A DNA stretch of 64,000 nt, from assembly GCA_024195585.1 (NCBI GenBank), contig SWBL01000192.1, positions 31,846 to 95,845 of the forward strand, in the 5' to 3' direction. The notes under the pieces were generated by a model. That model saw only the letters and a program-made list of their open reading frames with translations. It made no database searches and was not told the origin of the DNA. Below, in pieces: positions 54,082 to 64,000 of this stretch. Numbering within the stretch: the first letter of the stretch is position 1; each line of letters starts with the position of its first letter. Source of the DNA: Aureobasidium sp. EXF-3400 (lineage: Eukaryota; Ascomycota; Dothideomycetes; Dothideales; Saccotheciaceae). The translations under genes and the position numbers were made by a program.

Positions 54082-55849
54082 CTATCCAATCTTCCTCTTC
54101 TTGTTATACTTACCTCTCGCCTCCACCTTTCCCTCCACAGGAACCACCCTCCTCGCCGTAAACAAATACCCCTCGGCACCACCTCTCCACGTCATAAGCG
54201 GATGCGTGCGTCCAGGTAACACCTGCCAAGGTCTAATCCTCGTGGTCTGCAACGTCGGCGCCAACACCATTCTTGGATCCAGTGGGAAGTCTTCAGCAGA
54301 AGGAGTGCCATCAGCAGCAATAATGTCCAAGAAAGCGGCTTTGCGGTCTTTGGAATACAGATCCATGATTTCTGTCAAAGGCTCGGGGGTGGGTGAGTAT
54401 ATTGCTATGTGGGCTGAGCCGCGGAGAAGGTGCATGGTAGAGGCTAGAATAGTGGAAGGAGACATGGAAGAGGCGATGATTAAGCCGTCGAAACCTCCTG
54501 CGCGTGTTTCATCCACGATGGCTTTACAGCGAGCCCAACGACGGCGTTTGCGATAGTAAGCTCCCCGTTTTCCTGACTTTAAGCCTTCCAGCTCTTCTGC
54601 TGGCAAGCACTCGGGTTCGTGGTATGTAGGGTCTGCAGTGGGATCGAGCAGTTGTAGCCAAGTGAGGGTTTTTAGGTGGGTGTGCAAGGGGTGAGTGGCG
54701 GTGGGGTTGTTTGTGTCGTAGGAAAAGTATTTTAGGAGTGAGACGTTTGGTTGGGCGTTTGCGTGGAGGACGGTGATTGTGTTTGTGGAGGAGAGGTTGG
54801 TGTTGTGTTTGTTGATGGGACGTTTGCGGCCGTTGCTTCGGGGTCTTTCTGGTGAGGATGGGTCGGTGGTTGTGGTGGTGGGTTCGTCCTTGGTGTCGTC
54901 TTGCATTTCAACGTCTGCGTTGTCTTCGGTGGGCGCTGGTTGTTGTGCGCTAGTCTCGGTGGGGGCTTCGTCATCGTCTGACTCTTCGTCCTCGTTGGTT
55001 GGGTGGTATAGGAGACCCATCTTTTCGGCCATGGAGGCTACGACTAGGCCACCGGTGTCATCGACGACTAGCCATCTTCCACCGCCAAGTTGTGTGCCCT
55101 CTTCAGTGAGAGTAGGTTCTGCGTCAGGATGGAAGTGTACGTTTGCCCAGCTGCCAACCAAGCCCAATGACTCTTCTCTGAGCTCCATGACTCTTGAAGA
55201 CTCCTTCTCGGCAATCATGTATTCGGTCAACATGGAGACGTTCAAAGGCAGAACGGTGAATCTACGCAAGTACTTTTTGTGTTTCCTCAACGTGTACTTG
55301 GCCAAAGCAAAGGACGTCTTTTCACTCAGATGGGTATGCGACTTGAGAATCTTCTCGATAATGTCTCTTCCAGAGCCGGTTCCAGCTTTCTTCAACTCTT
55401 CGATTTCATCCATGCTGAGGACTTGACGAGAGGCATCGTCAACAGTAAGACGATTGTTCTTCAACAAGACAGAGCCGTCATCTGCGACAATATCGAAGGA
55501 TTCATCGGCTTTCTCAGAGGGGTTTTCTGAAGGGAGGCCATCTTCGGCGAGGACTTCGGCGTTCAGCTCAGAGGCTGGAACGACTCGTAGGCGCGAGACA
55601 TCGGATTCGGATTGTTTGTCGGTGATTTCATAGGTGAGGTAGTAAGGTCTTCCTATGAGAAGGTTGCAGGGAAAGGAACCGAATTTGCCGATCGAAACAA
55701 GACTGCAAAATAAGAGCTTAATTAGTGACAGTGACAAAGGTAACAGACTGAGCGAGGTCGTACCTGTTTGGGACTATGTGGACCAGTTTCAGGGTATCTG
55801 AAGGTAGGCGTAGTAGTACATACTCGCCGGCATGTACGCGCGAGTGCAT
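54082..55849 (-). CDS. TRM6: tRNA m1A58 methyltransferase non-catalytic subunit
   Basis: Trm6 (Gcd10) pairs with Trm61 to methylate A58 of tRNAs in the nucleus, and is needed for initiator tRNA stability. The product is 568 residues from exons 55849-55764 and 55702-54082 (61-nt intron, NS|LVSIGK). The N-terminal AGEYVLLRLPSDTLKLVHI and GKFGSFPCNLLIGRPYYLTYEI match the family, as do EIEELKK-(GTGSG)-IIEKILKSH and KYTLRKHKKYLRRFTVLP. An acidic insert (about 265-320) carries DEESDDDEA and DNADVEMQDD. The C-terminal half keeps the Rossmann-like region (GGFDGLIIASSMSP, HLLRGSAHIAIYSPTPEPL) and TRIRPWQVLPGRTHPLMTWRGGAEGYLFTARRVVP. It is divergent from RFC3 across about 240 bp. Confidence 0.95.
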
Positions 55850-56092
55850 GGTGGAGAGTGGTGAGTTGCGACAAGATTATCTCGCTCGATGGACTTTTTC
55901 TTGGACAATCTGGATGCGACCTCCAGAAGATCCGGGGAACTTTTTGACCTTTCCTGTTTGAGCTGAAATGCCTTCCGCGCGCTTTCGAACGCGTCTGCTT
56001 CACTTGCGAAAAGGCAGCTGCACTCGCCGAGTAGACAACCATAACAGCCACATTCACTCTGTTCCAATTACCTGTTCATCATATCAGCAATC

Positions 56093-57333
56093 ATGTCCGA
56101 CTACGAAGATGAAATGGACGTTGATGCGCCCGCTGCTCAGTCCTCAATCCAATTCTCGTCAAACTCGAATGAGAAGGGCAAAAGAAGCGCTGCCAACTTG
56201 CCAGTCGAGCTGCAGGACACACTACCATGGTATGTCTCGGCATAAATGTCATTCGAAACCGATTCTAACAGCCATATAGGGTAGAGAAATACCGACCAAA
56301 CACTCTCGACGACGTCTCAGGTCATCAAGATATCCTAGCAACAATCAACAAATTCGTCGACAGCAACAGACTACCCCATCTCCTTCTCTATGGCCCCCCA
56401 GGTACCGGAAAGACCTCGACCGTCCTCGCTCTCGCCCGTCGTATCTATGGGAACAAAAACATGCGACAGATGGTCCTCGAACTCAACGCCTCTGATGATC
56501 GTGGTATCGATGTTGTCCGCGAGCAGATCAAGACCTTCTCTAGCACAAAACAAATCTTCACCTCTTTTGGTGATAAGTCTGGCGGCGACAGTAGCCCGGC
56601 CAACTTCAAGCTTATCATTCTTGATGAGGCCGATGCCATGACCTCAACTGCACAGATGGCCTTGCGAAGAATCATGGAGAAATACACATCCAACACTCGT
56701 TTCTGCATCATCGCCAACTACACCCATAAGCTCTCGCCTGCTTTGCTATCACGTTGTACTCGCTTCCGTTTCTCTCCACTCAAAGAGCCCGATATTCGCC
56801 GTCTGGTCGACATCGTCATCGAGAAGGAAGACGTCAACATAGCCCCTGACGCTACCGATTCTCTTGTCACCTTGTCAAAAGGTGACATGCGTCGCGCACT
56901 CAACGTTCTGCAAGCTTGCCACGCTTCGTCAACACCGCTCCATCTACCAGGCCAGGCACCTGCCCAAGGAGCAAAGATCGACCGCGACCTGATCACAAAC
57001 GAAACAATTTTCGACTGTATCGCTGCACCACACCCTGCTGATATCGCAACCATCCGGGACACACTACTCTCAAACGCCGATGTGACTTCATGTCTGGCAA
57101 CAATCAACACTCTCAAGGCCAACAAAGGTCTGGCTCTTGCCGATATTCTGACAGCTCTCGGCGAAGAGCTCGCGAATCTCGAAGTCCCTGCTCACACAAA
57201 GGTCGCCTGGCTTCAAGGTCTAGCTGAGATTGAGCACAGGCTGAGTGGCGGTGGCAGCGAGAACCTCCAAACTGGTGGTTTGGTCGGTACCGTAAGGAAC
57301 GGTTGCGAAATCATGGAGAACAAGAGCAAATGA
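56093..57333 (+). CDS. RFC3: Replication factor C subunit 3
   Basis: Rfc3 is a small AAA+ subunit of the RFC clamp loader that places PCNA on DNA, and also of Rad24-, Ctf18- and Elg1-type loaders. The product is 396 residues from exons 56093-56229 and 56280-57333 (50-nt intron inside LPWVEKYRP, an ancient position in fungi). RFC boxes are seen in order: [19 protein letters not shown], Walker [10 protein letters not shown] (near 83), [20 protein letters not shown], Walker [19 protein letters not shown] with the arginine-finger SRC. The N-terminus has an acidic extension absent from yeast, and a short Gly/Ser insert sits before the Walker B strand. Confidence 0.96.
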
Positions 57334-57877
57334 GCAAAAGTTTAGCTGAAGCAAGGGAAGAAATGTCAAGCATGGAGTCATGGAGTTTGATGGGAATTAT
57401 ATCGGATGTGTATAGCTATGTCTCGAGACAGATGGAGGTCGGATGGGATTAAACATTTGCTTTAGCATGACTTCGAATATACACCCACTTTTGTATCTTC
57501 TGCGTGTTCAGTCCTTCCTCGCGGGTTCGCCTTGTACTGCTCGTTTTCCTTCATTCAAGAGTGGAACCGCATTGAGTTGGTGGCATGTGCCAGGCCATAC
57601 TTCTGTCGTTGAGCTGGCAATCGATTGATAATTGCCGACATGAGAGGACCCTGCACGTCCTTGAGCTCATGAGAGTCGAGCGCACGCATCCAAGGCCAGA
57701 CGAGATATTGATCTCGTTATCTCAGCACGATCGCAATGCGACGGATTGATGCGCATCGGACCAAATCTTATCATCAGCTCTCGGCCGAATGCTTCTCTGC
57801 AAGTATTGAGCCTCCAGAATTTCCTTGTATCCTCGAACTCATGCTCAAGAAGGAGGAAAGACAGTATTCTGTGAGTC
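57334..57877. other. Convergent 3' region RFC3 / BET5
   Basis: No gene is seen. A possible extra BET5 exon would lie at the right end (see BET5). Confidence 0.45.
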
Positions 57878-58529
57878 TCATGTAAGCAAAGGCACAAAAG
57901 TCCCGAACGCAAAGGCAAATGAACGTACAATGAAGCTCTCCAGAGCACCTTCGAAGAGTTCGTTTGCAACTCCCACACCACCGGTATGCTCAACAGGCGA
58001 TATAGGGCTCTTGACCACGTATTCGACGTAGAGATTTGCCCATATCTGATAGAGTACAGTACGCATACTTGCTATACGCGTATCCGTAAGCATCACAAAC
58101 TTGAGATTTGTGGCTGTTTCGAAGTAATGTAGCTTGTATTCTCCAGTGCGATAGGATAGAAAACTTTTATTGCTGTCAGTATTTGGTGTCTTTGGGTAGC
58201 ATTGAGGGAGGAGGATAGGGGGCATTACCTGTCATCTTCACCGCCTAGTTGCCTCACCATACGGCGAAGAGAGAATATTGCGCCGAAGATTAGTTTTGCA
58301 TCGTCTTCATTAGACAGGGCTTTGGGATTCACGCCTGGGACGTGGTCGTTGCTGAGGGCGCTGGCTCCTGATTGTCGTTGGGCTGTTTTGATGGATTGGG
58401 ATAGTGGTCTCTGTGCCCAGCGTTTGCTGTATATGCATTCGGCTTTTTTTATGTTAGTTTTTTATTTGTGGTAGTAGGGAGACTGAACTTACTATGTCTA
58501 TCGAAAATGTAGAAAGAGTAGACGGTCAT
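57878..58529 (-). CDS. BET5: TRAPP subunit Bet5 (TRAPPC1)
   Basis: Bet5 is a longin-fold core subunit of the TRAPP complexes, which activate Ypt1/Rab1 for ER-to-Golgi traffic. The product is about 178 residues from exons 58529-58493, 58442-58229 and 58163-57878 (introns 50 and 65 nt). Family features are MTVYSFYIFDRHTECIYSKRW, LIFGAIFSLRRMVRQLGG, FLSYRTGEYKLHYFETATNLKFVMLTD and VYQIWANLYVEYVVKSP-like SPVEHTGGVGVANELFE. The end is uncertain: a GTACGT donor after ESFI could splice to an AG at about 57868, swapping the last 17 residues for a shorter tail. An in-frame ATG at 58676 would extend the N-terminus by 49 residues, but the longin fold starts at 58529. Confidence 0.88.
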
Positions 58530-58875
58530 TGTGAAGATGTTGATTTGGTGTACTATCAAAGGATGGTTGGTGGTTCGTTCTAGCCCGTGGTAGGTGATGT
58601 GGGGACTGGACAGGGAAGCTATTAAGCTTGGCAGGTGCAAGGATTCAGAGAGGCGCCATCGAATGGAAGCTTTCATCGTCTGATAAGTTCGGATAGTCGG
58701 GACCTAGCGTTCACCTTGTCCCTTCTCGTAGCGTAGCCTACGAATAGCATCGTTTTGTTAAGGAATCGGAGCAAAGCAGCAATGTTACACGAGCATCTTT
58801 CCATTTGACTTTTCTTTCCCTGCCTGCTGCGCGCAGGAATATTCACACCTTCGTTTTCCACGCGGCCATCATTCC
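58530..58875. other. Divergent promoter region BET5 / CaMKK-like
   Basis: Presumed shared promoter; includes an in-frame upstream ATG for BET5 at 58676. Confidence 0.5.
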
Positions 58876-61182
58876 ATGGCGGAATCACAGATTGCGTCCT
58901 CCTCGGCGACCGAGGCCCGCTCATCATCATCTGAAGCATCAGAAGAAGCGGGGCAGCATGATCGCAACCACCACAATGCTGCTCATCTTCTGCCTTCTCG
59001 TGGTATCTCGCTCAATATAGCCAGTACAAATACTAGCCATGGCCGTCCTGCTGCCGTCAAACACATGTAGGGCTTGCAATGAACAGCCTTGACTTGCCCA
59101 ATCGTACTGAGCTTTCGTCTATGCGCGCAGGTCCCTGCCGGCATACCAGAGCCCCATAAGACACCACCAACGAACTGCCTCGAAAACGACCACCGTCAAG
59201 GTACAGCTTTGTGTCTCCCATTCGCCCATCGCAAACCACTCTGACGCACGACACGCAGGAAACACTCAATGCGCGAACACACTACGGCTCCAGCGAAGAT
59301 GACGGCGCAGCTGTCCACCGCATCAACCAATACACCATCAAGCAAGAGATAGGCCGCGGTTCCTTTGGCGCAGTCCACCTAGCCGTAGACCAATTCGGCA
59401 ACGAATATGCCGTCAAGGAGTTTTCCAAATCGCGTCTGCGCAAGCGCGCCCAATCCAATCTACTGCGACGACCGAATCAGCGACGACAGCCCTTCCACAG
59501 AATGGGTACTCGAGACCGACTCGCCCCGCAGGAGAATAACTCGTTGGACTTGATTAAAGAGGAGATTGCGATTATGAAGAAATTGCACCATACCAATCTT
59601 GTTGCGCTGATTGAGGTCTTGGATGATCCGGAAGAGGACTCGCTATATATGGTTTTGGAGATGTGTAAGAAGGGCGTGGTCATGAAGGTTGGCATTGATG
59701 ACAGGGCCGATCCTTACGATGAGGAAACATGCAGATGTTGGTTTCGCGATATGATTCTCGGCATCGAGTACCGTAAGAAAGCTGAATTGCGTATCTTTGC
59801 TACTACACATGACTGACTGATCATCCAGTACATGCTCAGGGAATCGTACATCGAGATATCAAACCCGACAACTGCCTGATTGACGGAGACGACGTTCTCA
59901 AAATCGTCGACTTTGGCGTATCAGAAATGTTCGAGAAGCAGTCTGATATGACTACAGCGAAATCAGCCGGTTCACCTGCATTCATGCCTCCGGAATTATG
60001 TGTCGCCAAACATGGTAATGTTTCTGGCCGCGCTGCCGACATCTGGTCTATGGGTGTTACACTGTACTGTCTCAGATATGGTAGAATTCCATTCGAGAAG
60101 ACTCACTTGCTTGATATGTATAAAGCCATTCGCACCGATGGGTTTACACTGCCTGAGGAGCAAAATTCGACATTCGAAGATCTTATTCGTAGAATCTTGC
60201 ACAAGGATCCTGAGCGCAGGATCAAGATGGAGGAACTCAGGACGCATCCGTGGGTCACCAAAAACGGGGAGGATCCTCTCCTTTCCACGGAGGAGAATTG
60301 TGCCGACATGGTCGATACACCGACCGAAGAGGAGATGAATCGCGCCATCACGGGGAATATGAAGAACCTTTTGGTTGTGGTAGGTACAAGTCTTCCCACG
60401 ACATGATCTTGTGACTGACATATTACTAGATGAAAGCTGTCAAACGCTTCAAGAAACTCCTGTTCCGCAAACGTCCGGAGTTGGTGGATGGCTTGTTCGG
60501 CCGTGCATCCCGTATAGTCGCACCTCCTGGCAGTATCGAAACAAAGCACAGAAAAACACGCAGCAGTGATGCCGACGACAGAAAACCAATGGAGCGAGTC
60601 TTGGCGGCAGAGGGCATCCATCACGATATCGTAGTATCTGACGACATGGTCTGCAGTCCTGGAGAAATGGAAGAGCCAGAAACCAACCCCATACACGAAA
60701 CCGTCGAACACGAGGAACACGCAGACAAAGACGCACAACAAGACTCGGTGGACCGCGCTCTCAAGGAACCTTCACACAAAGGCCACGCTCACGATCCCCT
60801 CTCCGAAACAACATATCTCGGCATCGGAACTGGAAACCACTCGCCATCAACACCCACGTCAGAAGAGGCACCATCAACCAGTCTTCCAGCCCATGTAGTC
60901 TGCGAATCCCCCGGCGCAGTCGACAGCAACTTTTTCGAACAAGCTTATCAGGAAGAAATGCATCGTATACACACCAGAAGAGGACGCGAGGAACCTACTG
61001 TTTACCTTACTCGCCGTGTCGAGAACAATAAAGCTATTGCTGAGCATGAGAGTGTGATTAGAGAGTCTGGGGAAGCGGTGCTTGAAGGTGCTAAGAGCAA
61101 GTGGGCTGGTTTGGCGAGTAAAGTTCGGGGCACCGATGTTGGTGAAGCTGCGAAGGAGGGAGCTGAAGATGAGGATAACTAG
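58876..61182 (+). CDS. CaMKK-like protein kinase (Ssp1/Sak1 type)
   Basis: This is a Ser/Thr kinase of about 692 residues, of the Ca2+/calmodulin-dependent kinase kinase group that phosphorylates AMPK/Snf1-type and CaMK targets. Exons are 58876-59066, 59131-59200, 59259-59772, 59829-60379 and 60430-61182. The kinase domain (about 112-440) has GRGSFGAVHLA, YAVKEF, HRDIKPDN, DFGVSEMF, GSPAFMPPEL (PPE in place of APE) and WSMGVTLYCLRYGRIPFE. A basic Arg/Pro-rich insert between the VAIK Lys and helix C (RKRAQSNLLRRPNQRRQPFHRMG) is a hallmark of CaMKKs. The C-terminus includes MKAVKRFKKLLFRKRPEL, where a calmodulin-type amphipathic helix is plausible, then a disordered tail. Confidence 0.9.
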
Positions 61183-61896
61183 TTTCCTTTTCTTTCACTC
61201 GGTGGTGGGACCCGTCATGCCATCGCTGGACGATGGACTTGTGGTTTTTATGATCAACGGGATTCGGCTCATCCTTTGTAGAACCTTTTTCTTCTTTCTC
61301 CTATTTTTCGTCGGAGTGGGCACACCAGAACCTCAGATTTATATATTCACAGCAAAGAGCGCGTACACAGTTCATCCCTATATACATACAACACAGAAAC
61401 TCGCTAGCACAACCGCCTCTGTTTACTAAGTAATCCAAGTTCTAGTCTACGCAGCTTTTCCAATTCTGAAGCTCCCTCTCCGAACGATCTGCTCCACCTC
61501 TACTGTAGCACACATTAAAGAACACATCGAGAGTATCATACTTCAACATAGCCTTATGTGTGAGTCGGTAGTCAGATCCTAATGCGAATGCTGCAGACGA
61601 TAAAGCAAGCGCCCCAAAGATGTCATGTTTGAGTCAGGGTGCTACTGTCGGCCAAAACGCGTGTTTATAGTTTGCGAAGGAGTCCTTCTCCTCAACAGGT
61701 ACGACGTGGCCATTCGTGGGCAATATATCCTCTTTCGAGTGGAAGCGTGAAAGGGTAGAGAAGCAAGTGGTATCCATATCGCTTTCGTGATTGTTGATGA
61801 CAACATCAGAACTTCTCGCATCCACATCCACTCAAAGCTTCAAAGACCCCGCCACCCCACCATCCCACTTCCTCACCATCTCACCACCTCAGTCTA
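61183..61896. other. Intergenic CaMKK-like to SidJ-like
   Basis: A minus-strand frame at 61831-61634 starts only at GTG and matches nothing. No gene is called. Confidence 0.45.
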
Positions 61897-62835
61897 ATGT
61901 CGCACTCTCCTTCCCACAGCAGCTCCAGCTCCTCATCCTCCAGCATGGCTCCCCCTCAACCACCCTCCTCAACCCCGGGTATCCTCCACCACGTCACTCC
62001 CGTCTCCGCCTTCGAAGTCAGCTCCTCTCCCTCAGCAACAAACCTGCTCCTCTGGATCGGCGGCCTCACAGACACATACCACAGTGTCTCTTACGTATAC
62101 ACCCTCGCTGCCTCTTTACCTTCTTCTTGGTCTCTGGCCCAAGTAAACCTTTCCTCAGCGGGAAGTGGATGGGGTACTTCTTCGTTGGATCAAGATGTGA
62201 ATGAGATTTCCTCTCTGATTGCTTATTTCCGCACTCAAGGGAAGAAGAAAGTGGTGATAATGGGACATTCGACGGGTTGTCAGGATTGCTTGCATTACTT
62301 TGCTTCTGAAGATAAGAGAGGGGATAGAGCAATCGTCGATGGCACCATTTTGCAAGCTTCTGTATCCGATAGAGAAGCCATTGCCATGGATATGGATCCC
62401 TCGGACCTCCAACACGTAAACACCACTGCAGAGCAATGGTGTAAAGAGAGCAAAGGCGAACATATCCTCCCCCTCAACCTAACCTCCAGCAATTTCGGTA
62501 GAAACCCTGTCACAGCACGTCGCTGGGTATCGTTGGCGTGCAAAGGAGGAGAAGATGATTACTTTTCTTCTGATCTCACAGATGCACAGTTGAAAACAAC
62601 ATTTGGCAAAGTGGATAAACCATTTCTGATTTTGTATGGAAGCGAAGATGAGTATGTACCGAATTATGTGGATAGAAAGGCTTTGGTGCAGAGGTGGATT
62701 CCTTTTGTGAAAGGCAAAGTGGATGAGCAGAGTCGAGAGTTGTTGGGGGGTGCTAGTCATAATTTGAATGGGGATGAGAAGGAGGTTGTTGATGAGTTGG
62801 TTAAGAGGGTGGGTAGATTTTTGAGCAGCATTTGA
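61897..62835 (+). CDS. DUF1749 alpha/beta hydrolase, SidJ-like
   Basis: This is an intronless 312-residue alpha/beta hydrolase of the DUF1749 (UPF0613) family, which includes SidJ of Aspergillus fumigatus, a hydrolase of fusarinine-type siderophores. After a Ser-rich N-terminus (SHSSSSSSSSS), family features are LLLWIGGLTDTYHSVSYVYTLAASLP, the nucleophile elbow GHSTGCQDCLHY (Ser near 123), DGTILQASVSDREA, and YGSEDEYVP (acid) with GASHNLNG (His). No siderophore synthase lies nearby, so iron-linked function is inference; a general esterase role is possible. Confidence 0.85.
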   Translation: MSHSPSHSSSSSSSSSMAPPQPPSSTPGILHHVTPVSAFEVSSSPSATNLLLWIGGLTDTYHSVSYVYTLAASLPSSWSLAQVNLSSAGSGWGTSSLDQDVNEISSLIAYFRTQGKKKVVIMGHSTGCQDCLHYFASEDKRGDRAIVDGTILQASVSDREAIAMDMDPSDLQHVNTTAEQWCKESKGEHILPLNLTSSNFGRNPVTARRWVSLACKGGEDDYFSSDLTDAQLKTTFGKVDKPFLILYGSEDEYVPNYVDRKALVQRWIPFVKGKVDEQSRELLGGASHNLNGDEKEVVDELVKRVGRFLSSI

Positions 62836-63082
62836 GCATGATAGACATATAATGGATAAATGAATGTCAGATCTTAAGAACATTTCGAAGCAACATGTTT
62901 TGCAGAGGTCAAGGGACACATGAACAATGGCACAGTAGCATTCACAGATAAGAGGGACAACAAAAGTGAGAGCGAAAAATTCCTTTTCTTTTGAAAATGA
63001 CCGGTAGAGCTACTTTTAATCCCTTCCCAGGCCATAAACTTCATCTCGTCACATTCCGACAGACAATCCCAGGAACAAACAC

Positions 63083-64000
63083 TTAGTTCTCGTGAAGGAG
63101 AGTCTTGAACTCGGAGGCGGGAGCCTTGGGCTTGCCGTCCTGGATCTTCAACTGACCGAGACCAGCCTTGGAGAAGGCAGTGGCGTAGGGGTTGAGACGG
63201 AGAAGGACCTGCTTGTTGCGGAGAGGGTTCTTCTTCTGGACGTTGGTGCGCTTCTGGATGGCACCACCCTTGGCGGGGCGGAGGACAGACTGGACCTCGG
63301 AAGAGTTGATGAGCTTGACAATGTCGGGCTGGGCGACAGAGTTCTGGGGAAGGAGGAAGTCCTTCTTGAGGGCAGAGGCCTCGGTGGTGGAGCCGTAGAT
63401 CTTGTCAAGGGCCTGGAAAGCGGAAGAGGTCCAGACAATGAAACGGCCGAGGTGACCACCAGGGGCGAGCTGGAGGAGGTTCATGGAGAAGACGGGGCAG
63501 GTCTCAACACCGGGGATGTTGCGGAAAGCGGTAACGAGCTCTCTGCCATCCTCGGTAGGGTTGTAGACAACGAGGGGACCACGGCGCTGGCGGTGGCGGC
63601 GGTTTCTCAGCTTACCCTTACCGGCGCGGAGCTTCTTGGAAGCCTTGACCTTCTCGAGGTCAGCACCGGCACCGACGGCCTTGAGGAGGGCGACGGCAGC
63701 GGAGGTCTTGGTGATGGCGGCGTTGCTGAAGGCGGTCGAGTTGACGACGAGGGGAACCTCAGGAACGGTGGCGACCTGGTGACCACGGGCCATCAGGAGG
63801 GCGGCGGAGGAAGAGGCAGCAATGGCAGAGGCGGTAGCGAAACGCTTCTGGCCAAGGTTGATCTTCTGCTGCCACTTGCGCCAGACCTTGGTGGGGGCGA
63901 ACATGCGACCGGAACGGCACATGTTACCGAAGGCGGCCTGACCGGCACGGTGAGTACCACCACCGGAGACACGGGGGATACGGGCAACAGCACGGCCTGA
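63083..64000 (-). CDS. RPL4: 60S ribosomal protein uL4 (L4), 5' part missing
   Basis: uL4 is a core protein of the large ribosomal subunit lining the nascent-chain exit tunnel. The 305 codons shown lack the N-terminus, which lies past the right edge. Features are [43 protein letters not shown] (the tunnel loop), [85 protein letters not shown] and the C-terminal [19 protein letters not shown]. No intron is seen in this part. Codon use is strongly biased, as expected for a highly expressed gene, and it leaves a long open frame on the opposite strand. Confidence 0.98.
   Translation of the reverse strand, partial: SGRAVARIPRVSGGGTHRAGQAAFGNMCRSGRMFAPTKVWRKWQQKINLGQKRFATASAIAASSSAALLMARGHQVATVPEVPLVVNSTAFSNAAITKTSAAVALLKAVGAGADLEKVKASKKLRAGKGKLRNRRHRQRRGPLVVYNPTEDGRELVTAFRNIPGVETCPVFSMNLLQLAPGGHLGRFIVWTSSAFQALDKIYGSTTEASALKKDFLLPQNSVAQPDIVKLINSSEVQSVLRPAKGGAIQKRTNVQKKNPLRNKQVLLRLNPYATAFSKAGLGQLKIQDGKPKAPASEFKTLLHEN

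Noticed and set aside
63092..64000. 302-codon plus-strand frame opposite RPL4
   Set aside because: It is an antisense shadow caused by the strong codon bias of RPL4; its Gly/Glu/Leu-rich composition matches no protein.
1..64000. CRISPR arrays, intact transposons, 5S rRNA, riboswitches and biosynthetic gene clusters
   Set aside because: I looked for regularly spaced direct repeats, transposase or reverse-transcriptase motifs, the 5S internal control region, and PKS/NRPS motifs and saw none.

Overview
The window is nuclear DNA of a filamentous ascomycete (Pezizomycotina). The evidence is dense gene spacing, GT-AG introns mostly 48-65 nt long with CTGAC/CTAAC-type branch sites, and a typical ascomycete gene set. 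A dothideomycete is my best guess from the protein flavour and compact introns, but that is inference. I support 26 protein-coding genes and two tRNA genes. Exon structures were worked out by eye from splice signals and reading frame, and starts were checked for real ATG codons.

Region 1 (1-7.2 kb) is accessory in character: a GH47 alpha-1,2-mannosidase, a DHA1-type drug or polyamine exporter, a decayed coding fragment, and a sugar-porter MFS transporter. Region 2 (7.8-18.2 kb) holds a lipid-droplet hydrolase, EPL1 (NuA4), KAE1 (t6A, KEOPS), a small four-exon nuclear-looking protein, an F-box-like protein and SPP2 (spliceosome). Region 3 (18.2-25.4 kb) holds a three-copy diverged tandem repeat with hairpins, an unknown protein, an intron-containing tRNA, cysteine dioxygenase, the ribosome-associated GTPase RBG1, and a 1.6-kb gap. 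Region 4 (25.4-37.3 kb) holds a CENP-B-type DNA-binding protein, a PXA-domain protein with an unusually long intron, MED10, a polyprenol reductase, a HOS4-like ankyrin protein and an AhpD-like protein. Region 5 (37.5-49.9 kb) holds mitochondrial SCOT, DCP1, PET127, a large PH-LRR protein and tRNA-Ser(CGA). Region 6 (50.3-64 kb) holds an unknown serine-rich protein, a repeat/Cys4 protein, TRM6, RFC3, BET5, a CaMKK-like kinase, a SidJ-like hydrolase and ribosomal protein uL4 (RPL4), which runs off the right edge.

Most genes are housekeeping and act in unrelated pathways: chromatin and transcription (EPL1, MED10, HOS4-like), RNA (SPP2, DCP1, PET127, TRM6, KAE1), translation (RBG1, uL4, tRNAs), replication (RFC3), traffic (BET5, PXA) and metabolism (CDO, SCOT, polyprenol reductase). 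Several pairs share short divergent intergenic regions: PXA/MED10, polyprenol reductase/HOS4, TRM6/RFC3 and BET5/CaMKK. I found no biosynthetic cluster, CRISPR array, intact transposon or virus. The least explained parts are the 210-bp hairpin repeats near 18.3-18.85 kb, the 852-nt PXA intron, the charged-repeat/Cys4 protein near 52.2 kb, and several upstream start codons that could control translation.
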